59,299 nucleotides of DNA from Flavobacteriia bacterium (lineage in GTDB: Bacteria > Bacteroidota > Bacteroidia > Flavobacteriales > Weeksellaceae), in NCBI GenBank assembly GCA_019455045.1, contig JACFND010000011.1, positions 1 through 59,299 on the forward strand, given 5' to 3'. The notes under the pieces are model-generated. The model was not told the DNA's origin. It did no database searches and was given only the letters and a program-made list of their open reading frames with translations. The translations under genes and the position numbers were made by a program. This document shows positions 36,251 to 46,700 of the stretch, in pieces. How positions within the stretch are numbered: position 1 is the first letter of the stretch; each line of letters begins with the position of its first letter.

Positions 36251-38188
36251 ATGATTTCACGCCAGACCATAGATGCAATTTTTTCCGCCGCCAGGGTGGA
36301 AGAGGTGATCGGTGATTTCGTCAGTCTGAAAAGATCAGGCAGCAATCTGAAAGGATTGTCACCTTTTACTGACGAGAAGACACCTTCATTTATGGTGTCG
36401 CCTGCCAAACAGATCTGGAAAGATTTTTCTTCGGGCAAAGGCGGAAATGCGGTTACCTTTCTGATGGAGCACGAACAGTTCAGCTATCCCGAAGCGCTTC
36501 GGTGGCTGGCAAAACGTTACGGCATCGAAATTCAGGAAGACGGCGAACAGACAGACGAGCAGAAAGAGGAGATGAAACTCAGAGAAAGTCTGTACATCAT
36601 CACCGAATTTGCAAAAAAATATTTTGAGGAACAGCTTCACGAAACCGAAGAAGGAAAAAATATCGGTCTTGCCTATTTCAAAGAAAGAGGATTCAACCAA
36701 AGTACGATTGAGAAATTCGAACTCGGCTATTCACCCGCCAAACGGACTGCATTTACAGAAGCGGCCGAAAAAAAAGGTTACGGAAAATCGCTGCTCGAAG
36801 CTTCGGGTCTGTCGATCTACAGAGAAGGTGAAACCACAGGTTATGACCGTTTCAGGGAAAGAGTGATTTTTCCGATTCACAGTTTTTCGGGCCGTCCGCT
36901 CGGTTTTGGCGGCAGGATACTCAGAAATGATGTGAAAGCTGCCAAATATCTGAATTCGCCCGAATCTGAAATTTATCACAAAAGCAAAATCCTGTACGGC
37001 ATCTTTCAGTCAAAACAGGCAATACTGAAACAAAACGAATGTCTGCTGGTCGAAGGTTATATGGATGTGATTTCGCTTCATCAGGCGGGAATCGAAAATG
37101 TGGTAGCCAGCTCGGGTACCGCACTGACGGTCGATCAGATCAGACTGATCAAAAGGCTGACACCCAATGTGACCATACTTTATGATGGTGATGCAGCCGG
37201 GATCAATGCTTCGTTCAGAGGAATCGATCTGATCCTCGAACAGGAACTCAATGTAAAGGTGCTGCTGTTTCCGAACGGTGAAGATCCGGATTCGTTTGCA
37301 CAAAAACATTCTTCTGAAGAAATCGAAGAATACATCAAAGAAAATTCAACCGATTTTATTCGTTTCAAAGCCAATGTGCTGCTTGAAGATGCAAAGGACG
37401 ATCCGGTCAAAAAAGCAGAATTGGTGAGAGATATCATCAACAGTATTTCGTTGATTCCGAATATTGTACAGCGCGAACTTTATGTTCAGGAAGCTTCCAA
37501 ACTTCTGGAGGTGAGGGAAGAAGTTCTTTTTAAAGAACTGGCACAGAGTCTTCAGCGCAGACGAAAAGAATTTGTTGACCGGAAAAAAGCAGAGACCGAA
37601 ACCCGGCCGATGGAAGTGGTCAAAACCGAAAAGATTGAAATCAATCCGAGGGAAGTGGTCGAAGCAGATCTGATCCGATTGATCATGCAGTACGGCGATC
37701 TGGTGGTCGATCTCAGCGATGCGGAAGGAAATGCATATCAGACGACTGTGATTGAAGAAATTATCAATCAGTTTGATGTGAATGATTTGGATTTTCAAAA
37801 TGAATTGTACAAAAATATACTCGAAGATGTCAAACTCGGTTTTGAAGCCGAAGAATTGAGAACCGGCGATTTTTTTGTAAAAATGTTTGATGCCCAAAAA
37901 ACTGAAATTGCTTCTGAGGCGATGTTTGAAAAATACAGTCTGAGTCCCAACTGGAAAGACAAACTCAATATCTTTATCAAACCAAAGGAAAACAATATTT
38001 CAAAAGAAATCTTTGATGTGATTTTGAGATTCAAAACTTTCTATCTGGATGATGAAATCAAAAAATGTTCTGAATTTCTAAAAGATGAAGAACTGTCCGG
38101 AGATGCCAGACAGGATCAGATTGAAAAAGTGATGACACTGACCCGGACTCGGTCCCAGATTTTCAGCAAACTCAACCGGGTGCTCTGA
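36251..38188 (+). CDS. dnaG: DNA primase DnaG lacking the zinc-binding cysteines
   Basis: Synthesises RNA primers for replication. It has 645 residues: an N-terminal domain (about 1-100), the TOPRIM catalytic core (LLVEGYMDVISLHQAG with the catalytic Glu, and LYDGDAAGINAS) and a C-terminal DnaB-interaction domain. In the N-terminal domain the four usual zinc ligands are replaced: KGLSPFTDEKTPSF has Ser37 and Thr40 for Cys and His, and WKDFSSGKGG has Asp58 and Ser61 for the two Cys. The rest of the fold (EKTPSF, FLMEHEQFSYPEALRWLAKR) is intact. I believe this loss is common in Flavobacteriia. Confidence 0.95.
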   Translation: MISRQTIDAIFSAARVEEVIGDFVSLKRSGSNLKGLSPFTDEKTPSFMVSPAKQIWKDFSSGKGGNAVTFLMEHEQFSYPEALRWLAKRYGIEIQEDGEQTDEQKEEMKLRESLYIITEFAKKYFEEQLHETEEGKNIGLAYFKERGFNQSTIEKFELGYSPAKRTAFTEAAEKKGYGKSLLEASGLSIYREGETTGYDRFRERVIFPIHSFSGRPLGFGGRILRNDVKAAKYLNSPESEIYHKSKILYGIFQSKQAILKQNECLLVEGYMDVISLHQAGIENVVASSGTALTVDQIRLIKRLTPNVTILYDGDAAGINASFRGIDLILEQELNVKVLLFPNGEDPDSFAQKHSSEEIEEYIKENSTDFIRFKANVLLEDAKDDPVKKAELVRDIINSISLIPNIVQRELYVQEASKLLEVREEVLFKELAQSLQRRRKEFVDRKKAETETRPMEVVKTEKIEINPREVVEADLIRLIMQYGDLVVDLSDAEGNAYQTTVIEEIINQFDVNDLDFQNELYKNILEDVKLGFEAEELRTGDFFVKMFDAQKTEIASEAMFEKYSLSPNWKDKLNIFIKPKENNISKEIFDVILRFKTFYLDDEIKKCSEFLKDEELSGDARQDQIEKVMTLTRTRSQIFSKLNRVL

Positions 38189-38339
38189 TTTTTACAAAAT
38201 GATTTTTTTAAGGTTTGATTCAATTCGAATTCAAAGCGATACCCAATTGATTTGTGGGTAATTATACGATGAAAACTGATGGTATTGAACTTCGTGTGAT
38301 TTGAATCAATTCAAAATTCTGCATTCAAAATATGTCCTG

Positions 38340-38361
38340 AATATTTACAATTGTAAATATT
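38340..38361. promoter_or_regulatory. 22-bp perfect palindrome, candidate operator
   Basis: AATATTTACAA at 38340-38350 is followed by its exact reverse complement to 38361. It lies in the 289-base gap between dnaG and the transglutaminase-like gene, 117 bases before that ATG. The perfect two-fold symmetry and AT-rich content resemble a dimeric regulator site. Nothing else was recognised in the gap. Confidence 0.5.
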
Positions 38362-38477
38362 TGGCACATTGAAAATAGATGAACGGTTAATTTTATGCCC
38401 GGTTAAATTCCCTGCTGATTTACAAATCCGGGAATTATATTTTAAAAATAAAATTAATCTTAAACTACCTTAAAATT

Positions 38478-40175
38478 ATGAGTGCAAAAAAAAATAACGG
38501 ATTTATCCGGATCATCCTGCCATTGCTGTTGATAGTGGCAGGTTTGCTGATGATATCCGGACAGTTTTTGTCGGGTCTTTTTTCACAGGCAGAGCTGGAG
38601 GCCAAAATCGAACCGAATTCGGTCATCATGCCTGCGGCGTACAAGGTTTACGGCAACGGAGACGCACTTGAGGGCAAATACGGTTTGTTCAAAATGCTGC
38701 TGACCAACAACGGAAAATCTGCTGCAAGAAATGTAAAAGTATCGTTTGAAATACCGGGTTATATCACAGAAACCGATCTGAAAAAAGTTCCGGTCATACT
38801 GCCGGGTCAGTCGATTCTTGTCAACTGCTTTCCAAAATTCAAGGAAGACATTGTCGACAAACGGACATCGTCGCGTGAGACTGTGAACATCAATATTTCC
38901 GGACTGAACATCAAGGATCAGACAGAGAGTTTTCCGGTCGAGATCAAGGGCAGGAATGAATTTGTATATACACAGATTCCGACAGATGAAATCCTATCTC
39001 CTGCCGAAATGATTGACAATGCCGAACTGATTTCATGTTTTGTGACACCTGAGGATCCGATCATCAAATATTTTACCCAGCAGATTCAGGAAAAACTGTT
39101 GAGAGGCGAAGCTGCATCGGTGAACAGAGAAGACAAAGAAGCGGTCAGATTTCTCACCGGACTTTATGATGCCACCTATTTGAGTCATATGGTATACAGC
39201 GGTACCAGCGGAGTTCCTTCTGCGGTCGGAGATGCGCAGTCGGTTGTTCAGAGTCTTCGTCTGCCCAGGGAAGTGGTAACCGGAAAAACGGGTTTGTGCA
39301 TCGAATTGTCGATCCTCTATGCCAGTGTGCTGATGAACGCAGGCCTGGATCCGATCATATTTTTGATTCCCGGACATGCCTATCCGGGTTTCAGGCTGAA
39401 CGGGAATTTTTATGCAATTGAAGCGACCGGTATAGGCGGCGAAGGAATGGAAGGCGGAAGAATGAATTCGATGGCAGCGCTGCAGATGGGAATGAAAGAG
39501 CTGGAAACATTTTTTCAAAGTGCAATGATGGGCGATGAAAGATATATGATCGTTGATATTCGTGAATCGATCAAAAACGGGGCAGTGGCGATGGAACTGA
39601 AAGATGATTCGTTTTTGCGCGGAAAGGTGGATGAGATTGCAAGAAGTTTTGGCGGCGGTATGGCCTACAACCCGCAGCCGCAGGTCTCTTATACAAACTA
39701 TGAAAATCCGGGCGGAACCAATACTGGCGGAGGAAATTCAGGCGGCAGTTCACCGGCTGCTCCATCGGGTTACAAAAATTACAAAGGTACGATTTCGTTT
39801 GCCTATCCTTCCTCGTGGAGAATCAAATCAAATAACGGTTCTTCCATGCCTCAGCTCAAAAAGGTTCTGAGCAGTCAGAATTCGGATACCTTTGTGGAAA
39901 TCTATGATTTCAAAGGAGTGAGCAGTGCTCAGGCAGCACTGAATCAGATACAGCAGTATCTGATGAGCTTCGGTGGCAATTTGCAGTACAGTCCTGCCGG
40001 AGAGAGCAACGGCTTTCAGCTTTTTAGCGGTCAGTCCAATTTTGAAAACATTTTACTTCAGTGGGTGGCGGTTTTCAAACGGACCTCTTCGGGTTATTCG
40101 GCGGCGATCGTCGGCACCAATGCCAGCAACCCAAGTCAGGGAGTGGTTGAAAATATTCTCAACACGATTCATTGA
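38478..40175 (+). CDS. Membrane-anchored transglutaminase-like protein
   Basis: A 565-residue protein. It has one N-terminal helix (FIRIILPLLLIVAGLLMISG), then a beta domain (about 45-165), then a transglutaminase-like region. The Cys lies in GKTGLCIELSILYASVLMNAG (about 275-295), the His in IPGHAYPGFRL and an acidic residue in AIEATGIG. A Gly/Ser/Pro-rich linker (about 410-435) leads to a C-terminal domain of PsbP/Mog1-like look (ISFAYPSSWRIKS). Such proteins may cross-link or cleave envelope polymers; the substrate is unknown. It is followed by a second membrane protein gene 47 bases on. Confidence 0.75.
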   Translation: MSAKKNNGFIRIILPLLLIVAGLLMISGQFLSGLFSQAELEAKIEPNSVIMPAAYKVYGNGDALEGKYGLFKMLLTNNGKSAARNVKVSFEIPGYITETDLKKVPVILPGQSILVNCFPKFKEDIVDKRTSSRETVNINISGLNIKDQTESFPVEIKGRNEFVYTQIPTDEILSPAEMIDNAELISCFVTPEDPIIKYFTQQIQEKLLRGEAASVNREDKEAVRFLTGLYDATYLSHMVYSGTSGVPSAVGDAQSVVQSLRLPREVVTGKTGLCIELSILYASVLMNAGLDPIIFLIPGHAYPGFRLNGNFYAIEATGIGGEGMEGGRMNSMAALQMGMKELETFFQSAMMGDERYMIVDIRESIKNGAVAMELKDDSFLRGKVDEIARSFGGGMAYNPQPQVSYTNYENPGGTNTGGGNSGGSSPAAPSGYKNYKGTISFAYPSSWRIKSNNGSSMPQLKKVLSSQNSDTFVEIYDFKGVSSAQAALNQIQQYLMSFGGNLQYSPAGESNGFQLFSGQSNFENILLQWVAVFKRTSSGYSAAIVGTNASNPSQGVVENILNTIH

Positions 40176-40222
40176 ATCATTCCGAACAATTAAAATTTAG
40201 AAATAATTTAATACCAGTCAAA

Positions 40223-40873
40223 ATGAAAATTAAGATCAACTTCAAATACATCCTCCCGTTATTTTTTATCACAGCTTTTACAACGCTCGGGGCGCAGGAG
40301 GAACTCAAAGGAACCAAACAGAAACTCGACATCGTGATCGATGATTTGGGCGATGCGAATCTGGCGGTCACCACCCGTTTCAATGCTTCACAATGGGATT
40401 TTTTCAAAAAAACGGTGGGTACCAATCAGGCTTATCTGAAAAGACAGATGATCAAGGGGATGCCCAAATATTTTTTGTCTGATTTCAAATATGAAGAAGA
40501 GCCGATGGACCGTTCATTTATATTTTTGATGAAGGCTTTTGCTGTTGCTCAACCTGACGATAACGGAAAATGGAAGGCAGAGCTGGATATGAAGGATCCG
40601 GATATCACGAAATTAAACGACCAGACCTTTATGCTGAAACTGAATATGGTCACAAACGGTATGCTGATCGAGCAGGAGCAGACCATCCATCTGCCGGAGA
40701 AGGCAAAAAATGCAAAGATTGAAAAGGACAGTTTTGGTTCTGCGGTGCTCACCTATCAATACAAATCGGGAGCTTCAAGTCCGATTCTTTCGTATGGCGG
40801 AATATTGCTGATTTTGGCAGGCTTGGGTCTTTTTGTGATGAATCTGAGAAAACCCAAATCTGCTTCGGTCTGA
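40223..40873 (+). CDS. Exported protein with C-terminal membrane helix
   Basis: A 216-residue protein from the ATG at 40223, which gives a clear signal peptide (MKIKINFKYILPLFFITAFTTLGAQ). The longer frame begins at a TTG close to the end of the upstream gene and is rejected. The mature domain (about 25-180) is mixed alpha/beta with no recognised motif. One helix (ILLILAGLGLFVMNL) and a short tail of KPKSASV close the protein. Co-directional with the transglutaminase-like gene, so a shared envelope task is possible. Confidence 0.65.
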   Translation: MKIKINFKYILPLFFITAFTTLGAQEELKGTKQKLDIVIDDLGDANLAVTTRFNASQWDFFKKTVGTNQAYLKRQMIKGMPKYFLSDFKYEEEPMDRSFIFLMKAFAVAQPDDNGKWKAELDMKDPDITKLNDQTFMLKLNMVTNGMLIEQEQTIHLPEKAKNAKIEKDSFGSAVLTYQYKSGASSPILSYGGILLILAGLGLFVMNLRKPKSASV

Positions 40874-40885
40874 AATTTTTATAAT

Positions 40886-41311
40886 TTAATCAATCAGACT
40901 GCATCTGACGGTTTCGTCCACAATCAGTGAGGATGAAAATCTGAGTTTTGCTTTTTTCAGGCTTTCATGAGCGCTTTCTCTTGATGAAAAATAACCTGCT
41001 TTCACTTTGTAGTCGGGTGAGACATAATCAAGATTGACGATCAGCTCCGGAAAATAAGATTTGGCGCTTTTCAGCATTTCCTCGGCTTCTTTTCGGTCTT
41101 TGCTGTAAAAAAGCTGTATTCTGCTGCCTTTGCAGTATTCGGGTTTGATTTCTTCGGGCTGTTCGGTCGGACAATTTTCGGCCTGAACCATCTTTTGAAC
41201 CGATTCATCCCATTGAATGGTCAGGTTTCCATAATTTGAAGTGACGATACGGTTTTGTCCAAATGCAAATCCTGCAAATAAAAATAGAATAACAAACGGA
41301 AATAATCTCAT
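40886..41311 (-). CDS. SPOR-domain exported protein 1
   Basis: A 141-residue protein with a signal peptide (MRLFPFVILFLFAGFAFGQ). A SPOR-like domain near the C-terminus has the pattern RIQLFYSKDRKEAEEMLKSA, then LDYVSPDYKVKAGYFSSRES. SPOR domains bind peptidoglycan lacking stem peptides. It has Cys in EYCKGSR and ETVRCSLID. It is a paralogue of the 41516-42004 protein, separated by a repeat patch. It is convergent with the gene before it. Confidence 0.85.
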   Translation of the reverse strand: MRLFPFVILFLFAGFAFGQNRIVTSNYGNLTIQWDESVQKMVQAENCPTEQPEEIKPEYCKGSRIQLFYSKDRKEAEEMLKSAKSYFPELIVNLDYVSPDYKVKAGYFSSRESAHESLKKAKLRFSSSLIVDETVRCSLID

Positions 41312-41387
41312 CAGCCGGTTTTGAACTGAAAACGTATTGAAATACGAAAGATTGTATGTTTAAGAAAAGTTTAACTGGGGCAATTTG

Positions 41388-41513
41388 GTTTCAAGTTTCA
41401 GGTTTCAAGTTCCAGGTTAGAATTTAGAAGTTGTACATAGAAAATCATTCTGCACCCTACATCCGGCACCTGACACCCGACACCCAGCATCCAACACCCA
41501 GCATCCAACAATA
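41388..41513. repeat. Degenerate heptamer repeat patch
   Basis: Words of seven bases recur along this gap: GTTTCAA, GTTTCAG and GTTCCAG on the left, then ACACCCA/GCATCCA-type words on the right. Reverse-complemented, the patch aligns with 27398-27500 (TTGTTGGATG start, GGGTG/GGATG words, a T-rich core, then TTCTAAATTCTAA). It is thus one dispersed element in two orientations. Confidence 0.65.
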
Positions 41514-41515
41514 AC

Positions 41516-42004
41516 TCACAACGCCTTTCTGCACCAGACTCTCCACTGCACAGTAAATGCGGCTGGATAGGTTCTTTGGATTCTTCTCAGATCGGGTCCC
41601 GCTGATTTTCGGGTGAAATAATCACCGACCAGAACTCTGTAATCGGGAGCGAGATAGACCAGTTCTGCAGTATAGCCCGGATTCTGTTTTGCGAAATCAT
41701 TTTTGATTTTCTCGGCAGCGTTTCTGTCCTTGGTATAGAATATCTGGATTTTATAACCCATAATTTTGTTCTGGCTTGCACATTTTTCGGCAGGAGTCAG
41801 TTTTCTCGGCGGCACAAAACTGGTATTCGGACAATTCTTTTTTTCGTTGAAATTGATCAGACTGCTGAGCCGGCTGTCCAGTTCCACATTGAGATTGCCG
41901 CCTGTGATGCTGTCGTTTGCAATCGCAAGCAGTTCTCTCGCAGGTTCCTGTGCATGAGAAAACATAAATCCGAACAGCAGTATCAGTAAAAAACCTTTTT
42001 TCAT
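41516..42004 (-). CDS. SPOR-domain exported protein 2
   Basis: A 162-residue protein with a signal peptide (MKKGFLLILLFGFMFSHAQ) and a C-terminal SPOR-like domain (GYKIQIFYTKDRNAAEKIKN, LVYLAPDYRVLVGDYFTRKS, LRRIQRTYPAAFTVQWRVWC). It is a clear paralogue of the 40886-41311 protein. A role at the division site or cell wall is expected from the family. The middle region has two Cys (KKNCPNTS, AEKCASQN). Confidence 0.85.
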   Translation of the reverse strand: MKKGFLLILLFGFMFSHAQEPARELLAIANDSITGGNLNVELDSRLSSLINFNEKKNCPNTSFVPPRKLTPAEKCASQNKIMGYKIQIFYTKDRNAAEKIKNDFAKQNPGYTAELVYLAPDYRVLVGDYFTRKSAGPDLRRIQRTYPAAFTVQWRVWCRKAL

Positions 42005-42284
42005 TATTTTGAATTTCCTGTAATTCCTGACAAATATAAAGAGTTTCTGTCACAGCATTTAAAAACTTTAAAAAACTTGATTAAAATGCCGAAAATTTTT
42101 CAAAAATTACTTAAAGATTGATTTTGTGAAGTTTCAGATTGAAAAATTATTTAGAAACAATTTAAATTAAACGAATTGATGAAGTTCAGCATTAAATTTT
42201 ATGTTTTTATTAAGGTTTGAAGCTATTTTTGTCGGGTTGAAAAACGAATTTTTAACATTTGTAACCGAACTCAATGTTTAGTAA

Positions 42285-43766
42285 ATGAAGGCAAGGATAC
42301 TTAATAAAATGAAATTTTTAAATCTGGCTATATTCTTAGTCATTTTTAGTTTTTCCTATTCACAGGACCCAACAGACAAACCGGAGCCGGCCGGCGAAGA
42401 GCAGGCGCAGTCATCCGGTGAGGAGATCAATGGTGATGCCGCCCACGGGTACGATCTGTTTCAGCAGAGTTGTATCGCCTGTCACAAGATAGACGGCGAC
42501 ATGGTCGGACCGCCTTTGAGAGATGTGGTTGCCCGTGTTAAAGAGGAAGGCGGTGTCGGCAGACAGTGGCTTCACGATTGGATCAAAGACAACAATGCGC
42601 TTAGAGCTTCAGGCGATAAATATGCAAATGAAGTTTTTGAAAAGTACAACAAGATTCCGATGCTTACATTTCCCAATCTTTCTGATCAGGATATAGACGA
42701 CATATTGGCCTATACCAGCGATCCGGAAGGCGGCGAAAAGGCATTCAAAGAGGCAAAGGAAAAGAAAGCAGAAGAATCTGCAGCAGCTGCAGCTCCTGCC
42801 GAATCAGGCAGTTCAACAACCGGGATTGTGATTTTTGCTTATGTATTTTTGGCCCTGCTGCTTTTATTTACTCTGTTCAGATTGAACACACTCAAAAAAC
42901 TGCTGAGCGGAAAAACAGATGTTCCGGCGGAAGACAAACCCGGATTCAGTCTGGCTCAGTTTATCCACAAATACAACAAAGCATTCAACGTACTGCTTGC
43001 AGCATTTAGTCTGCTGGCACTGTACGGTCTTTGGATCTTTATGTTCGGAATCGGAGTTGACAAAGGCTATCAGCCCGATCAGCCGATCTATTTCTCACAC
43101 CAGGTGCATGCCGGTGTTCAGGGAATCGACTGTCAGTATTGTCACTCAAGTGCAAAATACGGTAAGGTTTCAGGAATTCCTTCGCCAAATACCTGTATGA
43201 ACTGTCACAAAATGATCAAAGAATACAAAGGCGAATATTTTGAAGAAGATTTGGTGAAAAACGGAAAATTTGCATCAGGAGATGATGTGAAGAATTTCTA
43301 TACCGGTGAAATTCAAAAAATGTATGCTGCCATCGGTTGGGATCCCGATCAGGCGGAATATACCGGAGAGCAGAAACCGATCGAGTGGGTAAGAATCCAC
43401 AATATGCCGGATTTTGTGTACTTCAGTCACGAACAGCATGTGGTTGCGGGTGAAAAGGCGATTCTGAATGCGATCAAAAACAAAACAATTCCAAATTCAA
43501 AAGAATTGAATCTTCCCGAAGACAGCCAGGTTTGTTTTGCATGTCACGGTGATGTGAGCAAAATGGATGAGGTGAAAATGGCGAATGATTTTACGATGGG
43601 ATGGTGTGTTGAATGTCACCGTACCACCGAAGTGGATATGACCAACGAATACAACAGTCAGTACTATGCTGATCTTCACGAAAAACTGAAAAAGGAATAT
43701 GGGGATCACACCAAAATTACGGTTGACGCAATCGGCGGTTTGGAATGTGCAAAATGTCATTATTAA
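42285..43766 (+). CDS. actA: Alternative Complex III subunit ActA, six-heme cytochrome c
   Basis: Periplasmic-facing multiheme subunit of ACIII, a menaquinol:cytochrome c oxidoreductase. It has 493 residues; a start at the second ATG (42309) is equally possible. It shows a signal peptide, an N-terminal cytochrome c domain (CIACH near residue 63), two membrane helices, and a C-terminal pentaheme part with CQYCH, CMNCH, CFACH, CVECH and CAKCH. The extra N-terminal mono-heme domain is, to my knowledge, the Bacteroidetes form. A near-match promoter (TTAACATTTG, 42252-42261) lies upstream of this first gene of the operon. Confidence 0.95.
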   Translation: MKARILNKMKFLNLAIFLVIFSFSYSQDPTDKPEPAGEEQAQSSGEEINGDAAHGYDLFQQSCIACHKIDGDMVGPPLRDVVARVKEEGGVGRQWLHDWIKDNNALRASGDKYANEVFEKYNKIPMLTFPNLSDQDIDDILAYTSDPEGGEKAFKEAKEKKAEESAAAAAPAESGSSTTGIVIFAYVFLALLLLFTLFRLNTLKKLLSGKTDVPAEDKPGFSLAQFIHKYNKAFNVLLAAFSLLALYGLWIFMFGIGVDKGYQPDQPIYFSHQVHAGVQGIDCQYCHSSAKYGKVSGIPSPNTCMNCHKMIKEYKGEYFEEDLVKNGKFASGDDVKNFYTGEIQKMYAAIGWDPDQAEYTGEQKPIEWVRIHNMPDFVYFSHEQHVVAGEKAILNAIKNKTIPNSKELNLPEDSQVCFACHGDVSKMDEVKMANDFTMGWCVECHRTTEVDMTNEYNSQYYADLHEKLKKEYGDHTKITVDAIGGLECAKCHY

Positions 43767-43789
43767 GAAATTAAATAAGAGAGGTATAA

Positions 43790-46700
43790 ATGGCTTCTAA
43801 AAAAACATATTGGAGAAGTTTCGAAGAACTTGAGAATCCCGAACTGACCAAAAAGCTGGCAGCGGACGAATTCGGTGAAGATCTTCCGGTTGAAGACTTT
43901 CTTGCCAACAAACAGGCGATGGAAGGGGTTCATACTTCGAGACGCGACTTTTTAAAATTATTGGGATTCAGTACCGCAGCGGTAACTTTGGCTGCCTGCG
44001 AAGCTCCCGTTGTGAAATCGATTCCTTATGTGGTAAAACCTGACGATGTGACGCCGGGTGTTCCCACCTATTATGCATCGACCTATTACGACGGACTGGA
44101 TTATTCAAATATTCTGATCAAAACCAGAGAAGGCCGTCCGATCAGAATCAAGCCGAACAAAGGCGCCAAATATTTCGGAACCACCAATACAAGGGTTCAG
44201 GCATCTTTGCTTTCGCTTTATGATTCTGAGAAGCTGAAAGGACCTTTGCAGGGACATGATAAAAACTTTGGAACCATTTCCTGGAACGATCTGGACCAGA
44301 AAGTAACTTCAAAACTGAATGCTGTCGGTGACAAAAAAGTGGTACTGCTGACTTCGTCAATCGCGAGTCCGAGCACCAAAAAACTGATCGACGAATTCAA
44401 AACCAAATATCCAACCACTCAGCATATCGTTTATGATGCGCTGAATCATTCGGCTGCACTTGATGCGGCTCAGGAATTTTACGGTCAGAGAGCGCTTCCG
44501 TTCTATGACCTGACCAATTCCGAACTGGTGGTTTCATTTGGTGCTGATTTTCTGGGAGATTACAACGGAGGCGGAATGGAAAGCAGTTATTCTGCTGCCA
44601 GAAAACCGGGTCCGAACATGCTCAGACACATACAGCTTGAAAGCAATATGTCGATGACCGGTTCAAATGCCGATACCCGTTTTCCGATGAAAACTTCACA
44701 GGTGCTGAAAACACTTGGAGAAGTATATAAAGGTCTGACTTCGGGAACTTCCGATAAAATAGCATCTGCAATCGTAGATGAAATCAAATCAAAAGGAAAC
44801 AAAGCGGTTGTTTTTGCAGACGGAAGCAAAGAAGCTTATCAGGTTTGTTATGCAATCAACAGTCTGATCGGATCCAATGCAGTTTCAAAAACAAAAGTGA
44901 ATCTGCTCAAAGAAGGAAACGACAAAGATTTTGATCAGTTACTTTCTGACGCCAAGGCCGGAAATATCGGTGCATTGTTTATGTACAATGTAAATCCGGT
45001 TTACAATCATCCGAAATCAAAAGATTTTGTACTGGCACTGACAAGTATTGATTTCAAGGTGGCCATGTCCGAAAGAATGGACGAAACCGCCAAATATTCG
45101 GATCTGGTTGCAACCGTTCCTCATTCAATGGAATCATGGAACGACTATAATCCGGTTACAGGTGTTTATTCGCTTCAGCAGCCGGTGATCCAACGAATTT
45201 TCCACTCGAGACAATTTCAGGATTCGCTGCTCAGCTGGATGGGCGGAAGTTCAGAAATTGAAGCAGAGCCGGCAGGAACCGGCGGCGACACCGAACTGGT
45301 GATTCCAAAAACGACTTATCAGCAGTCTATCACTGCTTTTTATAATTATCTCAAAAACAATTGGGAAAAGAACATACTTCCTCAGATGGGTTACGGTTTC
45401 AATCAGGCATTGTACAACGGATACAATGAAACCAATGAAACGGTTGAACTGTCCGGTTCGGGAGATGTTTCTGCAGCAGTTGACAAATTGTCAAATTCAA
45501 AAGGGGGCGAATGGGAGCTTCAGCTGTATTCCAGTGTTGGAATCGGTGACGGTACCCAGGCAAACAACCCCTGGCTACAGGAATTCCCCGACCCGATTAC
45601 AAGAACCTCATGGGACAACTTTATCACGCTGAACCCGCTTGATGCACCCAAATTTGACATCAAAACATCTGAAAATGCAAACGTCAAAAACGGACGTATG
45701 CAGTTCAACGGTGATTATGTAAACATCACTGCGAACAATCAGACGATTGAGAAAGTTCCGGTATTTATTCAGCCGGGTCAGGCGGTAGGAACCATCGGAA
45801 TGGCGATCGGTTACGGTCGTACAAGAAGCGGTAAAGTTGGCGATGGCGTAGGTCTCAATGCCTATCCGCTGATTTCGAACGGAAGTTTGTTTGTCAGTGA
45901 TGTGAAGATTGAGAGATCTCATCAGGGCGAAAAACATGAATTTGCATGTATGCAGATGCAGAACACGCTGATGGGACGTTATGAAATCGCACGTCAGGCG
46001 ACCAACGATCAGTTTATGAATGAACCTGCAGAAGAATGGAACGAACCTTCTGTGATGCCGACCTGGAGAGGTAAATCTCCCGAGAAGGAAGTCGATATCT
46101 GGCGTTCGTTTGACCGTTCGGTAGGGCCTCACTTCAATATGTCGATTGACATGAACGCATGTACCGGCTGCGGTGCCTGTGTTGTGGCCTGTCAGGTTGA
46201 AAACAACATTCCTGTCGTAGGTAAAAAAGAAATGAGAATGTCAAGAGATATGTACTGGTTGCGAATCGACCGTTACTACTCTGACGTAACCAATAATGTA
46301 AGGACACAAAAAGTTGCACTGGAAGGTAAAGTGGCATTGCCGGAACATCTTCAGAACGACGAGAGTGCACTGGCTGCTGCACAGCCGATGACCGAAGGCG
46401 ATCAGTACAAACTGCTGATCAAACCGGCAACCGAAAATCCGGAGGTGATCTTTATGCCGATGCTTTGTCAGCACTGTAACCACGCGCCTTGTGAAACGGT
46501 TTGTCCGGTTGCGGCAACTTCACACGGTCGTCAGGGTCAGAACATGATGGCCTATAACCGTTGTGTGGGAACCCGTTACTGTGCAAACAACTGTCCGTAC
46601 AAAGTGAGAAGATTCAACTGGTTCAATTATGCGTTGAATGACAAATTTGATTACCACATGAATGATGATTTGGGCCGTATGGTACTGAATCCTGATGTGG

